DNA of 64,000 nucleotides from JAWLHU01 sp041690255 (GCA_041690255.1 JAWLHU010000009.1:124001-188000), one strand, 5' to 3'. Counted from the stretch's first letter, positions 1 through 7,385 are shown. Numbers and translations are program-made. Notes: generated by a model not told the origin, from the sequence alone.

Positions 1-360
1 GAGGCGGTCCGGACCATGCTGGCCTCCGGCAGGACCACCCTGCTCCCACTGGACGCCGCCAGGGTGGTGAAGCGCTACCCATGGTACCTCCCCTACACCG
101 TCTGCGCCGACTCCTACCCCGGCCTGGTCCAGGACGTCCGAACCGTGGCGGTGGCCAACATATTGATCGGGCGGGCCGACTTGCCCGACGAGCTGGTCTA
201 CCAACTGGTCCGGACGCTGTATGGGCACTCGGCCGACCTGCAGCGGGCGCACCCGGCGGCCCAACTAAAGCCGTCCATGGCCCTTCAGGGGATCACCGGC
301 GTCCTGGAGCTTCACCCCGGCGCTGCCCGCTACATGAAAGAGGTGGGAACCCTGCCATGA
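1..360 (+). CDS. TAXI family TRAP transporter substrate-binding protein, C-terminal part
   Basis: The reading frame is open from base 1, so the N-terminus lies outside the window and only about 119 residues remain. The tail contains YPWYLPYTVCADSYPGLVQD and ends in a segment reading HPGAARYMKEVG, which is characteristic of the C-terminus of TAXI (TRAP-associated extracytoplasmic immunogenic) receptors that feed tripartite organic-acid or amino-acid carriers. Its TGA overlaps the ATG of the following sensor kinase, so the two are probably translationally coupled. That pairing suggests the receptor may act as the sensory partner of the kinase as well as, or instead of, a transport receptor; this is inference. 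Confidence 0.8.
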   Translation, partial: EAVRTMLASGRTTLLPLDAARVVKRYPWYLPYTVCADSYPGLVQDVRTVAVANILIGRADLPDELVYQLVRTLYGHSADLQRAHPAAQLKPSMALQGITGVLELHPGAARYMKEVGTLP

Positions 361-1949
361 GACGCCCCTCCTCCTGGCGGATTCAGACCAAGACGATCGT
401 CCTGGCCGGGGCGCTGGTGCTGGTTGTCCTACTTGTCACAGCCGTACCCGTCCTCTTCCTCGCTGCCGGCAGCCTCGAAGCACAGGTCGGCACCCGTGCG
501 CTGGATATCGCCCGGACACTTGCGGCCAGTCCCGTGCTCCAGGAGGCGTTCTACCTCCCCGATCCGATCCGGGAGATCGCTCCCATGGCCGACCAGATCC
601 GGCGCGCCACCGAGGCCGATTACGTGATGGTCCTGGATCGAAGCGGCCGGCGGTACTCTGCGCCGGTGCCGGAACACCTCGGCACCGCCACAGCAGCCCT
701 GGACTACGGGCCGGCTCTCATGGAGGGCAAGGAGTTCTACACCCGGCTACAGGAGGGGCGAATCTCCGCCCTGACCGGAGTGGCTCCTGTCTACGGGCGG
801 GATGGCGAGCTGGTCGGTCTCGTCTCCGTAGGCTTCCGGCTGGAAGGCGTCGCCCAGTTGATCCGGGGTTTCAGCCTCCAGGTTGGGGCGATGGCAGCCG
901 TAGGCCTGGCGATCGGTGCAGCCGGGGCCTTCCTGCTGGCCCGCCACATCAAACAGCAGATCTGGGGGCTGGAGCCGCCGCAGATCGCCGCCCTGCTCGA
1001 AGAGCGAACCTCGATTCTCGAGTCGGTTCGGGAGGGGATCATCGCGATCGATGAAGACGAGCGGGTCACCATGGCCAACCACGAGGCCCGCCGCATCCTC
1101 AGCCTGGCTGATGACCCGGTAGGCCGGCTGATCAGCGAACTCATCCCCAACTCGCTGATGCCCACAATCCTGCAGACGGGAGAGGCCCACTACGACCAGG
1201 AGATGATCCTGGGCGGACGCGTCGTCGTTGTCAATCGGGTGCCCATGCGCCATGCGGGGCGGGTGGTCGGTGTGGTCTCCAGCTTTCGCGACCGCACCGA
1301 ACTGAACGAGCTCGTGGGCGAACTGACAGCGGCACGGCGCTACAGCGAGGCGCTCCGGGCCCAGGCCCACGAGTTCAACAACCGGCTCCATGCGGTGGCA
1401 GGTCTCCTGCAGCTGGGTGCGATCGATGAGGCCCTGGAGTATATCCTCCGATCCCAGGGCGAGCATCAGCACCTGCTGGATCTCCTGGTCCGGCTGGTAC
1501 CCGATCCGATGGTCGAGGCGATTATCATGGGCAAGTACAACCGGGCCGCTGAACTCCACGTCCGTTTTGAGCTGGATCCGGCCAGCCAGTTCGACCGAGC
1601 CGTGAAGCTCCTCGGGACCGATCTCCTGATCACCGTGCTCGGGAACCTCCTGGACAACGCCATCGAGGCGGTTCAGGGGCTGCCCGAGGACCGACGGTGG
1701 GTCCGCCTCTGCCTGACCGACCAGGGGCCCGAGATCCGCATCAGCGTGGTGGATGGCGGGCCGGGCGTACCGCCGGAGATGCGGGCCCGGATCTTCGGCG
1801 ATGGCTTCTCGACCAAAAAAGGCAAGGGCCGGGGCTTCGGCCTGGCCCTGGTCCATCTCCTGGTCACACAAGCGGGTGGCAGGATTACGGTCGATGGTGG
1901 CGATGCGGCACCCAGCCGCTTCCTGGTTACCTTTGAGGGAGGTGCGTAG
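357..1949 (+). CDS. DcuS/CitA-type sensor histidine kinase
   Basis: This 530-residue membrane kinase probably senses a carboxylate and phosphorylates the regulator encoded next. The chosen ATG overlaps the previous stop; longer versions of the frame run into the upstream gene. A transmembrane segment lies at about residues 13-33, then a roughly 140-residue extracytoplasmic sensor region, a second membrane segment near 180-200, a PAS region near 220-320, and the dimerisation helix with AQAHEFNNRLHAVAGLLQ, where His338 is the likely phosphoacceptor (SpoOB/CitA type). The ATPase domain follows with NLLDNAIEA and GGPGVPPE plus GRGFGLALV. The gene is 2 bases from the response regulator, forming a classical pair beside a DASS carrier, as in citrate, malate or fumarate systems. 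The ligand cannot be read from the sequence. Confidence 0.9.
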   Translation: MRRPSSWRIQTKTIVLAGALVLVVLLVTAVPVLFLAAGSLEAQVGTRALDIARTLAASPVLQEAFYLPDPIREIAPMADQIRRATEADYVMVLDRSGRRYSAPVPEHLGTATAALDYGPALMEGKEFYTRLQEGRISALTGVAPVYGRDGELVGLVSVGFRLEGVAQLIRGFSLQVGAMAAVGLAIGAAGAFLLARHIKQQIWGLEPPQIAALLEERTSILESVREGIIAIDEDERVTMANHEARRILSLADDPVGRLISELIPNSLMPTILQTGEAHYDQEMILGGRVVVVNRVPMRHAGRVVGVVSSFRDRTELNELVGELTAARRYSEALRAQAHEFNNRLHAVAGLLQLGAIDEALEYILRSQGEHQHLLDLLVRLVPDPMVEAIIMGKYNRAAELHVRFELDPASQFDRAVKLLGTDLLITVLGNLLDNAIEAVQGLPEDRRWVRLCLTDQGPEIRISVVDGGPGVPPEMRARIFGDGFSTKKGKGRGFGLALVHLLVTQAGGRITVDGGDAAPSRFLVTFEGGA

Positions 1950-1951
1950 CC

Positions 1952-2635
1952 GTGATCACCGTGCTGGTGGTAGAGGATGATCCTATGGTCGCCCAGGTCC
2001 ATACGCGAGTGGTAGAGCGGGTCCCGGGATTCGCTGTGATCGCCAGTGCCGCCACCGGACAGGAGGCAATCGAACGGGCCATGGCCGACCGGCCCGCCCT
2101 GGTCGTCCTTGATCTCTACCTGCCCGACACCTCGGGCCTGGAGGTGCTCCGGCGCATCCGCGGGGCCGGCCTCGGCACCGATGTGATCGTCATCTCGGCT
2201 GCGCGTGAGGCCAACACGGTGCGCGAGGCGCTGCGGGCCGGAGCGGTGGACTACCTGCTGAAACCTTTCCGGGTGGAGCGGCTGATCCAGTCACTGGAGC
2301 GGTACCGGCAGCATCGGGAGGAACTGGAGCACGCAGATGAGATCCAGCAGGACGAGATTGATCGGCTGCTGGGGCGGACCACGACGCCAGAGGATCCCCC
2401 GGGGCTCCAGACGCCCAAGGGGATCGACCCGGCCACCCTGGGCCACATTACCGAGGCGCTGATCGGCGCGGGCCGGGGTCTGACCGGCGACGAAGTGGCC
2501 ACCCTGACCGGGGTCAGCCGGTCGACCGCTCACCGGTACCTGCGCTTTCTGACAGCAGCCGGTCGGGCGCGTGCCGAACCGGTCTATGGCTCGGTGGGGC
2601 GGCCCGAGTTGCTCTTCCATTGGGAGGGCCCGTAA
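1952..2635 (+). CDS. CitB/DcuR-type response regulator
   Basis: A 227-residue two-component regulator with a GTG start. The receiver domain fills about residues 1-120, with acidic VVEDDP near the N-terminus, phosphoacceptor Asp54 in VVLDLYLPDTSG, and the conserved Lys in LLKPFRVERL. A linker of roughly 30 charged residues leads to a C-terminal helix-turn-helix containing LTGDEVATLTGVSRSTAHRY, the arrangement of CitB/DcuR/MalR regulators. It most likely activates the downstream carboxylate carrier in response to the kinase; that target is inferred from position only. Confidence 0.9.
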   Translation: MITVLVVEDDPMVAQVHTRVVERVPGFAVIASAATGQEAIERAMADRPALVVLDLYLPDTSGLEVLRRIRGAGLGTDVIVISAAREANTVREALRAGAVDYLLKPFRVERLIQSLERYRQHREELEHADEIQQDEIDRLLGRTTTPEDPPGLQTPKGIDPATLGHITEALIGAGRGLTGDEVATLTGVSRSTAHRYLRFLTAAGRARAEPVYGSVGRPELLFHWEGP

Positions 2636-2636
2636 G

Positions 2637-2720
2637 ATGAATGAGATCAATGCCCAGAACGAGATCTATGCGGGATACGCCACAAACATAGGCGCGGTGG
2701 CGGTGCAGGCGTACCGTTAG
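2637..2720 (+). CDS. possible 27-residue small ORF
   Basis: A short frame begins ATG one base after the regulator stop, with GGGAGGG about ten bases upstream inside the end of that gene, so it could be translated by coupling. It encodes a neutral peptide of 27 residues beginning MNEINAQNEIYAGYATN, without an obvious membrane helix. No family is recognised. It may be a real leader or small protein of the carrier gene that starts 33 bases later, or chance. Conservation in relatives would decide. Confidence 0.25.
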   Translation: MNEINAQNEIYAGYATNIGAVAVQAYR

Positions 2721-2753
2721 GGTAGACTCAACTCCCTACCGGAGGTGCATCTC

Positions 2754-4259
2754 ATGCAGATTGCCGCGCAGACTCCCGCACCTGTTCAGCAGTCCTCGCA
2801 GTCCGGCTCCGTGAAATGGCTCTGGCTGGCCGCCGCCGTAGCTGTTCTGGGCATTGTCCTACTGCTTCCCACTCCGGCCGCCCTCCCGGTGGCGGGCCAC
2901 CGAGCCCTGGCCATTCTCGCCTTCGCCGTGGTCCTCTGGATCAGTGAGGCGGTCTCCTACCCGGTCAGTGCCGCGCTGATCATCGCACTGGTATCGCTTC
3001 TCCTCGGCCTGGGGCCCAACCCTGACAAGCCAGAAGCCCTGCTCGGAACGAAGACCGCCCTCTCCTGGGCGCTGGCAGGCTTCAGCAACTCGGCTGCCAT
3101 GCTGGTGGCCGGCGCCCTCTTCCTCGCCGCAGCCATGCAGGTGACCGGCCTGGACAAGCGCATCGCCCTGTTGATCCTCTCCCGTGTCGGCTCCAAGACC
3201 AAGGGCATTCTCCTGGGTGCGATCCTCGTCGGGATCGTGCTGGCCTTCTTCGTCCCGAGCACCACCGCCCGTGTCGGAGCGATCGTCCCGATCATGCTGG
3301 GTATGATCTCCGCTTTCGGCCTGCAGAAGGAGAGCCGCCTGGCCGCCCTGCTGATGATCGCCTCCACCCAGACCGCATCGATCTGGAATATCGGAATCAA
3401 GACCGCAGCGGCGCAGAACATGGTCGCCATCGGCTTTATGGAAAAGGCCTTCGGCCAGAGCGTCACTTGGGGCCAGTGGTTCATGTACGCCGCTCCGTGG
3501 GCCATGCTGATGTCGATCCTGCTCTACTACGTCATGCTGAAGGTGATCCCGCCCGAGGTCGAGGAGATCCCCAACGGTCAGAAGATGATCCGTGAGCAAC
3601 TCGACGCCCTGGGACCGGTGACCGCTGCTCAGTGGCGCCTGATCCTGATCTCCGTACTCCTTCTCTTCTTCTGGGCCACCGAGAAGGTGGTCCACCCGCT
3701 GGACACCACCACCACCACCCTGACAGCGGTCGCCTGGATGCTCACCCCCGGCATTGGCGTCTTCAGTTGGAAAGAGGCAGAGGCCAAGATCCCCTGGGGT
3801 ACCATCGTCCTCTTCGCGGTCGGTATCTCCCTCGGTACCGTCCTGCTGAAGACCACGGCTGCCACCTGGCTGGCCAACACCTTCTTCGCCGGCATGGGGC
3901 TGACCACCATGTCAGTCCTGGCGGTCATTGCGATTCTCTCGCTCTTTAACATCATCTTCCACTTCGGGTTCGCCAGCGCCACGAGCCTGGCCTCCACCCT
4001 GATCCCGATCGTGATCGCCCTGGTGACCGCCATGGCACGGCCCGACATGAACCCCATGGGCCTGGTGCTGATCCAGCAGTTCGTGGTCTCCTTTGGCTTC
4101 ATTCTCCCGGTCAACGCTCCGCAGAACATGGTCGCCTACGGCACCGGAACCTTCACCACGAAGGAGTTCCTGAAGACCGGCATACCGCTGACAGTGGTCG
4201 GCTACCTCCTGATCCTGCTCATGTCCGCCACCTACTTCCAGTGGGTCGGCCTGCTCTAA
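2754..4259 (+). CDS. DASS/SLC13 family sodium:carboxylate symporter
   Basis: A 501-residue integral membrane protein with about twelve hydrophobic segments, a size normal for the divalent anion:sodium symporter family (dicarboxylates, citrate, sulfate). SLC13-type signatures include the SNSAAMLVAGALFLAAAMQ block, the FVPSTTARVGAIVPIM motif with its helix-break SxT element, and a second-half ILPVNAPQNMVAYGTG block matching the second SNT-like hairpin. The frame could begin at a GTG at 2745, but the strong GGAGGTG at 2741-2747 fits the ATG at 2754. It is downstream of the carboxylate-type two-component pair, so an organic acid substrate is more likely than sulfate. Confidence 0.88.
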   Translation: MQIAAQTPAPVQQSSQSGSVKWLWLAAAVAVLGIVLLLPTPAALPVAGHRALAILAFAVVLWISEAVSYPVSAALIIALVSLLLGLGPNPDKPEALLGTKTALSWALAGFSNSAAMLVAGALFLAAAMQVTGLDKRIALLILSRVGSKTKGILLGAILVGIVLAFFVPSTTARVGAIVPIMLGMISAFGLQKESRLAALLMIASTQTASIWNIGIKTAAAQNMVAIGFMEKAFGQSVTWGQWFMYAAPWAMLMSILLYYVMLKVIPPEVEEIPNGQKMIREQLDALGPVTAAQWRLILISVLLLFFWATEKVVHPLDTTTTTLTAVAWMLTPGIGVFSWKEAEAKIPWGTIVLFAVGISLGTVLLKTTAATWLANTFFAGMGLTTMSVLAVIAILSLFNIIFHFGFASATSLASTLIPIVIALVTAMARPDMNPMGLVLIQQFVVSFGFILPVNAPQNMVAYGTGTFTTKEFLKTGIPLTVVGYLLILLMSATYFQWVGLL

Positions 4260-4278
4260 CCGGCTCTACGGCGCACAA

Positions 4279-4316
4279 AACCGCCCTGACCAGATCTGGT
4301 CGGGGCGGTTCGTTTC
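4279..4316. terminator. bidirectional terminator between the carrier and the Uma2 genes
   Basis: A hairpin pairs AACCGCCC with GGGCGGTT, and its interior is the palindrome GACCAGATCTGGTC. It has short T tracts on both sides (CGTTTCC on plus, TTTTG on minus), so it can end both the carrier gene and the converging Uma2 genes. Confidence 0.75.
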
Positions 4317-4318
4317 CT

Positions 4319-4873
4319 TCACGGTCTGGGTTGGCCCAGCAGGCGCTCCACCGGCAGGTCGTGACCAGCCAGGAGGTGCGACTCGACCCGGTCTCCCAGG
4401 CCATAGAGTCCGACAGACTCCATGCGCCCATCCCGGTTGATGTGGACCTCGATCGTCAGCCCCTCCGGGTCGACGATCCAGTACTCGGCCACGCCATGTG
4501 CTCCGTAGAGGTGTTGCTTGATCCCCCGGTCCCGGTGGGCGGTCCCCGGCGAGAGCACCTCCACCACCAGATCGGGAGCCCCACGCACCCCCTCGGGGAC
4601 GATGATCCCCCGGTGCTCCGCCAGGATCAGGATCACGTCGGGCTGCACCACCACATCATCCGCCAGGATGATGTCGAGCGGGGCGATGTTCACCTCGCCC
4701 AGTACCTGCTTCTCGACGAGATCTCCGAGCGTGCGGGAGATCGCCAGGAGCATCCGCTGATGCCGGTAGTTCGGCGCGGGAACCATGACCAACTCCCCCT
4801 CCAGCACCTCGTAGCGGTGCTCGTCAGTCATCTGGGCGTACTCCTGGTAGGTGACCTTCCCGCCTTCCGCCAT
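4319..4873 (-). CDS. Uma2 family protein, copy 3 (last in transcription order)
   Basis: A 184-residue member of the Uma2 (former DUF820) family, whose fold belongs to the PD-(D/E)XK nuclease group. Visible family blocks are YEVLEGELVMVPAPNYRHQ near the start, QPDVILI in the middle, and GAPDLVVEVLSPGTAHRDRG with the family's acidic and Lys-type positions, then VAEYWIVDPEGLTIEV. The biological role of Uma2 proteins is not established. This copy differs from its two upstream neighbours in the segment around residues 45-60 (RMLLAISRTLGDLVEKQVLG) and in a few C-terminal positions. It is separated from copy 2 by 12 bases and probably shares its transcript. Confidence 0.85.
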   Translation of the reverse strand: MAEGGKVTYQEYAQMTDEHRYEVLEGELVMVPAPNYRHQRMLLAISRTLGDLVEKQVLGEVNIAPLDIILADDVVVQPDVILILAEHRGIIVPEGVRGAPDLVVEVLSPGTAHRDRGIKQHLYGAHGVAEYWIVDPEGLTIEVHINRDGRMESVGLYGLGDRVESHLLAGHDLPVERLLGQPRP

Positions 4874-4885
4874 CTGCCCATCCCC

Positions 4886-5440
4886 CTATCGCGACGGTTT
4901 TGCCAGCAGGCGCTCTACCGGCAGGTCGTGGCCGGCCAGGAGGTGCGACTCGACCCGTTCTCCCAGGCCATAGAGGCCGGCGGACTCCATGCGCCCCTCC
5001 CGGTTGATCTGAACCTCGATCGTCAGCCCCTCTGGGTCGACGATCCAGTACTCGGCCACGCCGTGCTCTCCGTATAGGCGCTGCTTGATCCCCCGGTCAC
5101 GGCGGGCAGTCCCCGGTGAGAGCACCTCCACAACCAGGTCGGGAGCCCCGCGCACCCCCTCGGGGACGATAATCCCCCGGTGCTCCGCCAGGATCAGGAT
5201 CACGTCGGGCTGCACCACCACATCATCCGCCAGGATGATATCGAGCGGGGCGATGTTCACCTCGCCGATGCCCGTCTCGTCCGCCAGGTCGGCGAGGGTC
5301 CGAAAGATCCGGCCCGCCAGCTGCTGATGCCGGTAGTTCGGCGCGGGAACCATGACCAACTCCCCCTCCAGCACCTCGTAGCGGTGCTCGTCAGTCATTC
5401 GGGCGTACTCCTGATAGGTGATCTTCCCGCCTTCCGCCAT
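4886..5440 (-). CDS. Uma2 family protein, copy 2
   Basis: A 184-residue Uma2 protein nearly identical to its neighbours over most of its length. It keeps the MTDEHRYEVLEGELVMVPA block, QPDVILILAEHRGIIV, and GAPDLVVEVLSPGTARRDRG. The start is MAEGGKITYQEY, matching copy 3, with a GAGAGGG-type site upstream. It lies in a head-to-tail array of three, 12-13 bases apart. Nucleotide similarity persists through third positions, which suggests recent duplication or gene conversion rather than old paralogy. Confidence 0.85.
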   Translation of the reverse strand: MAEGGKITYQEYARMTDEHRYEVLEGELVMVPAPNYRHQQLAGRIFRTLADLADETGIGEVNIAPLDIILADDVVVQPDVILILAEHRGIIVPEGVRGAPDLVVEVLSPGTARRDRGIKQRLYGEHGVAEYWIVDPEGLTIEVQINREGRMESAGLYGLGERVESHLLAGHDLPVERLLAKPSR

Positions 5441-5453
5441 CTGCCATCCCTCT

Positions 5454-6005
5454 CTATCGCGACCGTTTTGCCAGCAGGCGCTCTACCGGCAGGTCCTGCC
5501 CGGACAGGAGGTGCGACTCGACCCGGTCGCCCACGCCGTAGAGACCGGCGGACTCCATGCGCCCCTCCCGGTTGATCTGAACCTCGATCGTCAGCCCCTC
5601 TGGGTCGACGATCCAGTACTCGGCCACGCCGTGCTCTCCGTACAGGCGCTGCTTGATCCCCCGGTCACGGCGGGCAGTCCCCGGTGAGAGGACCTCCACA
5701 ACCAGGTCGGGAGCCCCACGCACCCCTTCGGGGACGATGATCCCCCGGTGCTCCGCCAGGATCAGGATCACGTCGGGCTGCACCACCACATCATCCGCCA
5801 GGATGATGTCAAACGGGGCGATGTAGACTTCACCGATGCCGGTCTCGTCGGCTATGGTCGTCAACTCGTGGAATATCCGGCCCGCCAGCCGCTGATGCCG
5901 CTCACCCGACGCAGGAACCATGACCAACTCCCCCTCCAGCACCTCGTAGCGGCGCTCGTCAGTCATCTGGGCGTACTCCTGGTAGGTGACCTTTCCCTTT
6001 GCCAT
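5454..6005 (-). CDS. Uma2 family protein, copy 1 (first in transcription order)
   Basis: The first of three tandem Uma2 genes. The ATG at 6005 gives MAKGKVTYQEYAQMTDE, which aligns with the other copies, and has GAGAGGGGG about ten bases upstream; an in-frame GTG at 6017 would add four residues but sits on top of that site. The 183-residue product has the same nuclease-superfamily blocks but diverges at residues 38-60 (PASGERHQRLAGRIFHELTT). This variable patch in an otherwise conserved set is where the copies differ most. The promoter should lie in 6006-6055, next to the RNA operon terminator. Confidence 0.84.
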   Translation of the reverse strand: MAKGKVTYQEYAQMTDERRYEVLEGELVMVPASGERHQRLAGRIFHELTTIADETGIGEVYIAPFDIILADDVVVQPDVILILAEHRGIIVPEGVRGAPDLVVEVLSPGTARRDRGIKQRLYGEHGVAEYWIVDPEGLTIEVQINREGRMESAGLYGVGDRVESHLLSGQDLPVERLLAKRSR

Positions 6006-6055
6006 GCTCCTGCGCACCCCCTCTCTGCCATTTTATCATAGCCATCTGGTGGGAG

Positions 6056-6095
6056 GCAAAAACAGGAACAGGACAGACCGCTGTGGCCTGCCCTG
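6056..6095 (-). terminator. terminator of the tRNA/SRP RNA operon
   Basis: On the minus strand, just after tRNA-Val, CAGGGCAG pairs with CTGTCCTG around an 11-base loop and is followed by TTCCTGTTTTTG. The position and the T tract fit a Rho-independent end of the whole RNA operon. Confidence 0.7.
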
Positions 6096-6102
6096 TATAA
6101 AG

Positions 6103-6178
6103 TGGTGCGCGGTAGAGGGATCGAACCTCTGACCTCATGAACGTCAATCATGCGCTCTCCCAGCTGAGCTAACCGCGC
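6103..6178 (-). tRNA. tRNA-Val (GAC)
   Basis: A 76-base cloverleaf including an encoded CCA. The acceptor GCGCGGT pairs with ACCGCGC, the D arm reads AGCTCAGCTGGGAGAGC, and the anticodon stem CATGA/TCATG holds TTGACGT, giving anticodon GAC. The T arm contains GGTTCGATCCC. It is the last gene of the RNA operon, directly after the SRP RNA. Confidence 0.97.
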
Positions 6179-6193
6179 CTATGGAGTGGAAAT

Positions 6194-6265
6194 GTCCACC
6201 TAGCGACCCGACGGTGCGCTGCTACCTTCCGGTCCTGACGCGTTGCCGCCGGATCACTAGCGGAC
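6194..6265 (-). ncRNA. ffs: signal recognition particle RNA, small bacterial type
   Basis: The minus strand carries GTCAGGACCGGAAGGTAGCA, matching the highly conserved Ffh-binding apical loop of 4.5S-type SRP RNA. Flanking sequences pair to make one long rod: the outer GTCC arm with GGAC, then TGATCCGGCGG with CCGTCGGGTCG using several G-U pairs. The visible rod spans about 72 bases; the true transcript may be trimmed a few bases outside it. The Alu-domain elements of the larger Bacillus-type RNA are not seen. The RNA is wedged directly between tRNA-Ala and tRNA-Val, so it is probably released by processing of the tRNAs. Confidence 0.88.
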
Positions 6266-6341
<76 letters not shown>

Positions 6342-6373
6342 ATATGTCTGCCACTGCCGTGGATGTTCCGGAA

Positions 6374-6516
6374 CCGCTTGCGACTTCCACCTACGGTGGA
6401 GGTACTGCTCGTTCGAAGCATTTGACGTGCCTTTCGCAGTTCCTGCGGAACTGCTGTCGGCTGCGTTCGCCGCCTGCGGCGGCGCACGCGATGGAGCGGG
6501 TTACGAGACTCGAACT
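6374..6516. repeat. direct repeat copy 1 with three hairpins and a tRNA-Gly 3' end
   Basis: 143 bases that match 6591-6730 almost exactly; the only clear change is an extra TGC near 6405. Each copy holds three small hairpins, CCACC-TAC-GGTGG, CAGTTCC-TGC-GGAACTG and GCCGCC-TGC-GGCGGC, followed by the last 24-25 bases of a tRNA-Gly gene (on the minus strand the tRNA end comes first). The period between copies is 217 bases. Confidence 0.93.
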
Positions 6517-6590
6517 TCTGCGCTCCGCATTTGTGCCTCATTTGTATCTTGAACAACTCTCGTCGTCTCTACAAATGAGTCACAAATACT
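6492..6590 (-). pseudogene. truncated tRNA-Gly copy
   Basis: The last 25 bases (6492-6516) are identical to the 3' end of the intact tRNA-Gly, including the T arm and CCA. The upstream three quarters do not form a Gly tRNA. The replaced 74 bases keep a loosely D-arm-like string (ACTCATTTGTAGAGA on the minus strand) but fold instead into a long inverted repeat. The acceptor stem cannot close fully, so this is unlikely to be a working tRNA. It looks like a duplicated tRNA-Gly whose 5' part was replaced or has decayed. Confidence 0.6.
6529..6587. repeat. inverted repeat inside the damaged tRNA-Gly copy
   Basis: ATTTGTG, one mismatch, then CTCATTTGTA pairs with TACAAATGAG and CACAAAT around a 23-base loop. 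This gives a 17-pair arm in a block that is clearly more AT-rich than its surroundings. Confidence 0.85.
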
Positions 6591-6730
6591 CCGCTTGCGA
6601 CTTCCACCTACGGTGGAGGTACTCGTTCGAAGCATTTGACGTGCCTTTCGCAGTTCCTGCGGAACTGCTGTCGGCTGCGTTCGCCGCCTGCGGCGGCGCA
6701 CGCGATGGAGCGGGTTACGAGACTCGAACT
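6591..6730. repeat. direct repeat copy 2, next to the intact tRNA-Gly
   Basis: 140-base partner of 6374-6516, containing the same three hairpins and the 3' end of the functional tRNA-Gly. The hairpins lie in the transcribed spacer downstream of the tRNA and may guide processing, as does the ACAGCGGC-GAA-GCCGCTGT hairpin at 6785-6803 between tRNA-Phe and tRNA-Gly. Confidence 0.93.
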
Positions 6731-6781
6731 CGCGACCTCCACCTTGGCAAGGTGGCGCTCTACCAACTGAGCTAAACCCGC
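6706..6781 (-). tRNA. tRNA-Gly (GCC)
   Basis: A 76-base cloverleaf with encoded CCA. The acceptor GCGGGTT pairs with AACCCGC, the discriminator is T, and the anticodon stem CCACC/GGTGG holds TTGCCAA, giving GCC. This is the intact member of the duplicated locus. Confidence 0.97.
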
Positions 6782-6806
6782 AGGTACAGCGGCGAAGCCG
6801 CTGTGT

Positions 6807-6882
6807 TGGTGGCCCAGGCCAGAATCGAACTGGCGACACTGCGATTTTCAGTCGCATGCTCTACCAACTGAGCTACCGGGCC
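6807..6882 (-). tRNA. tRNA-Phe (GAA)
   Basis: A 76-base cloverleaf with encoded CCA. The acceptor GGCCCGG pairs with CTGGGCC with one G-U, and the anticodon stem TGCGA/TCGCA holds CTGAAAA, giving GAA. Confidence 0.97.
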
Positions 6883-6888
6883 GGAAGA

Positions 6889-6965
6889 TGGTAGCGGTGG
6901 CTGGATTTGAACCAGCGACACCACGGGTATGAACCGTGTGCTCTGACCAACTGAGCTACACCGCC
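6889..6965 (-). tRNA. tRNA-Met (CAT), elongator type
   Basis: A 77-base cloverleaf with encoded CCA. The anticodon stem CACGG/CCGTG holds TTCATAC, giving CAT. The stem lacks the GGG/CCC run of initiator tRNA, and the acceptor GGCGGTG/CACCGCT resembles the elongator Met tRNA of Bacillus. An Ile2 (lysidine) identity cannot be fully excluded by eye. Confidence 0.93.
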
Positions 6966-6973
6966 ATCGAGAC

Positions 6974-7048
6974 TGGTGGACCGCGAAGGACTCGAACCTT
7001 CAACCTGTCGATTAAGAGTCGAATGCTCTACCATTGAGCTAGCGGTCC
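6974..7048 (-). tRNA. tRNA-Lys (CTT)
   Basis: A 75-base cloverleaf with encoded CCA and a shortened D loop (AGCTCAATGGTAGAGC). The anticodon loop CTCTTAA gives CTT. The outermost pair of the anticodon stem is a mismatch, which is unusual but tolerable. Confidence 0.94.
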
Positions 7049-7052
7049 GACA

Positions 7053-7128
7053 TGGTGACCCCATGGGGATTCGAACCCCAGTTTGCGCCGTGAGAGGGCG
7101 CCGTCCTAGGCCTCTAGACGATGGGGCC
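7053..7128 (-). tRNA. tRNA-Glu (CTC)
   Basis: A 76-base cloverleaf with encoded CCA. The acceptor GGCCCCA pairs with TGGGGTC, and the anticodon stem GCGCC/GGCGC holds CTCTCAC, giving CTC. It is the first gene of the operon, 22 bases from the promoter -10 box. Confidence 0.96.
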
Positions 7129-7150
7129 AAGTGCATCCCGGCGAGAAGTT

Positions 7151-7179
7151 ATGTTACTACATCGCCGATCTCTCTGCAA
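7151..7179 (-). promoter_or_regulatory. promoter of the tRNA/SRP RNA operon
   Basis: On the minus strand TTGCAG (7179-7174), a 17-base spacer and TAACAT (7156-7151) form a sigma-A type promoter directed at tRNA-Glu. The rest of 7129-7385 shows no other feature that I can support. Confidence 0.75.
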
Positions 7180-7385
7180 GACCGAAATCATTCCAGCCGG
7201 AGGCTTTTTTCGGTTTCGGTTCGTGCGAGCACCGTGTGAAATGCATATTACAACGGAGAGTCCGCACCTGTCAACCGCCGATCATCGTCTTGCTTGTGCG
7301 ACTCCACGCGACGGAACGCGGCTAAACCAACGGCTTGCGGTCAACACTGAGAAGACGACACTTACGCAAAGGTGGCTCGCTGGTC

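Noticed and set aside
747..1871. 374-residue minus-strand frame opposite the sensor kinase
   Set aside because: Shadow of the kinase; no ribosome site or motifs.
6529..6587. Insertion sequence or MITE
   Set aside because: The inverted repeat has no target duplication, no transposase and no second copy in the window.
6344..6775. 143-residue frame across the tRNA-Gly duplication
   Set aside because: Lies over tRNA sequence and repeated hairpins; any peptide is a by-product of the repeat.
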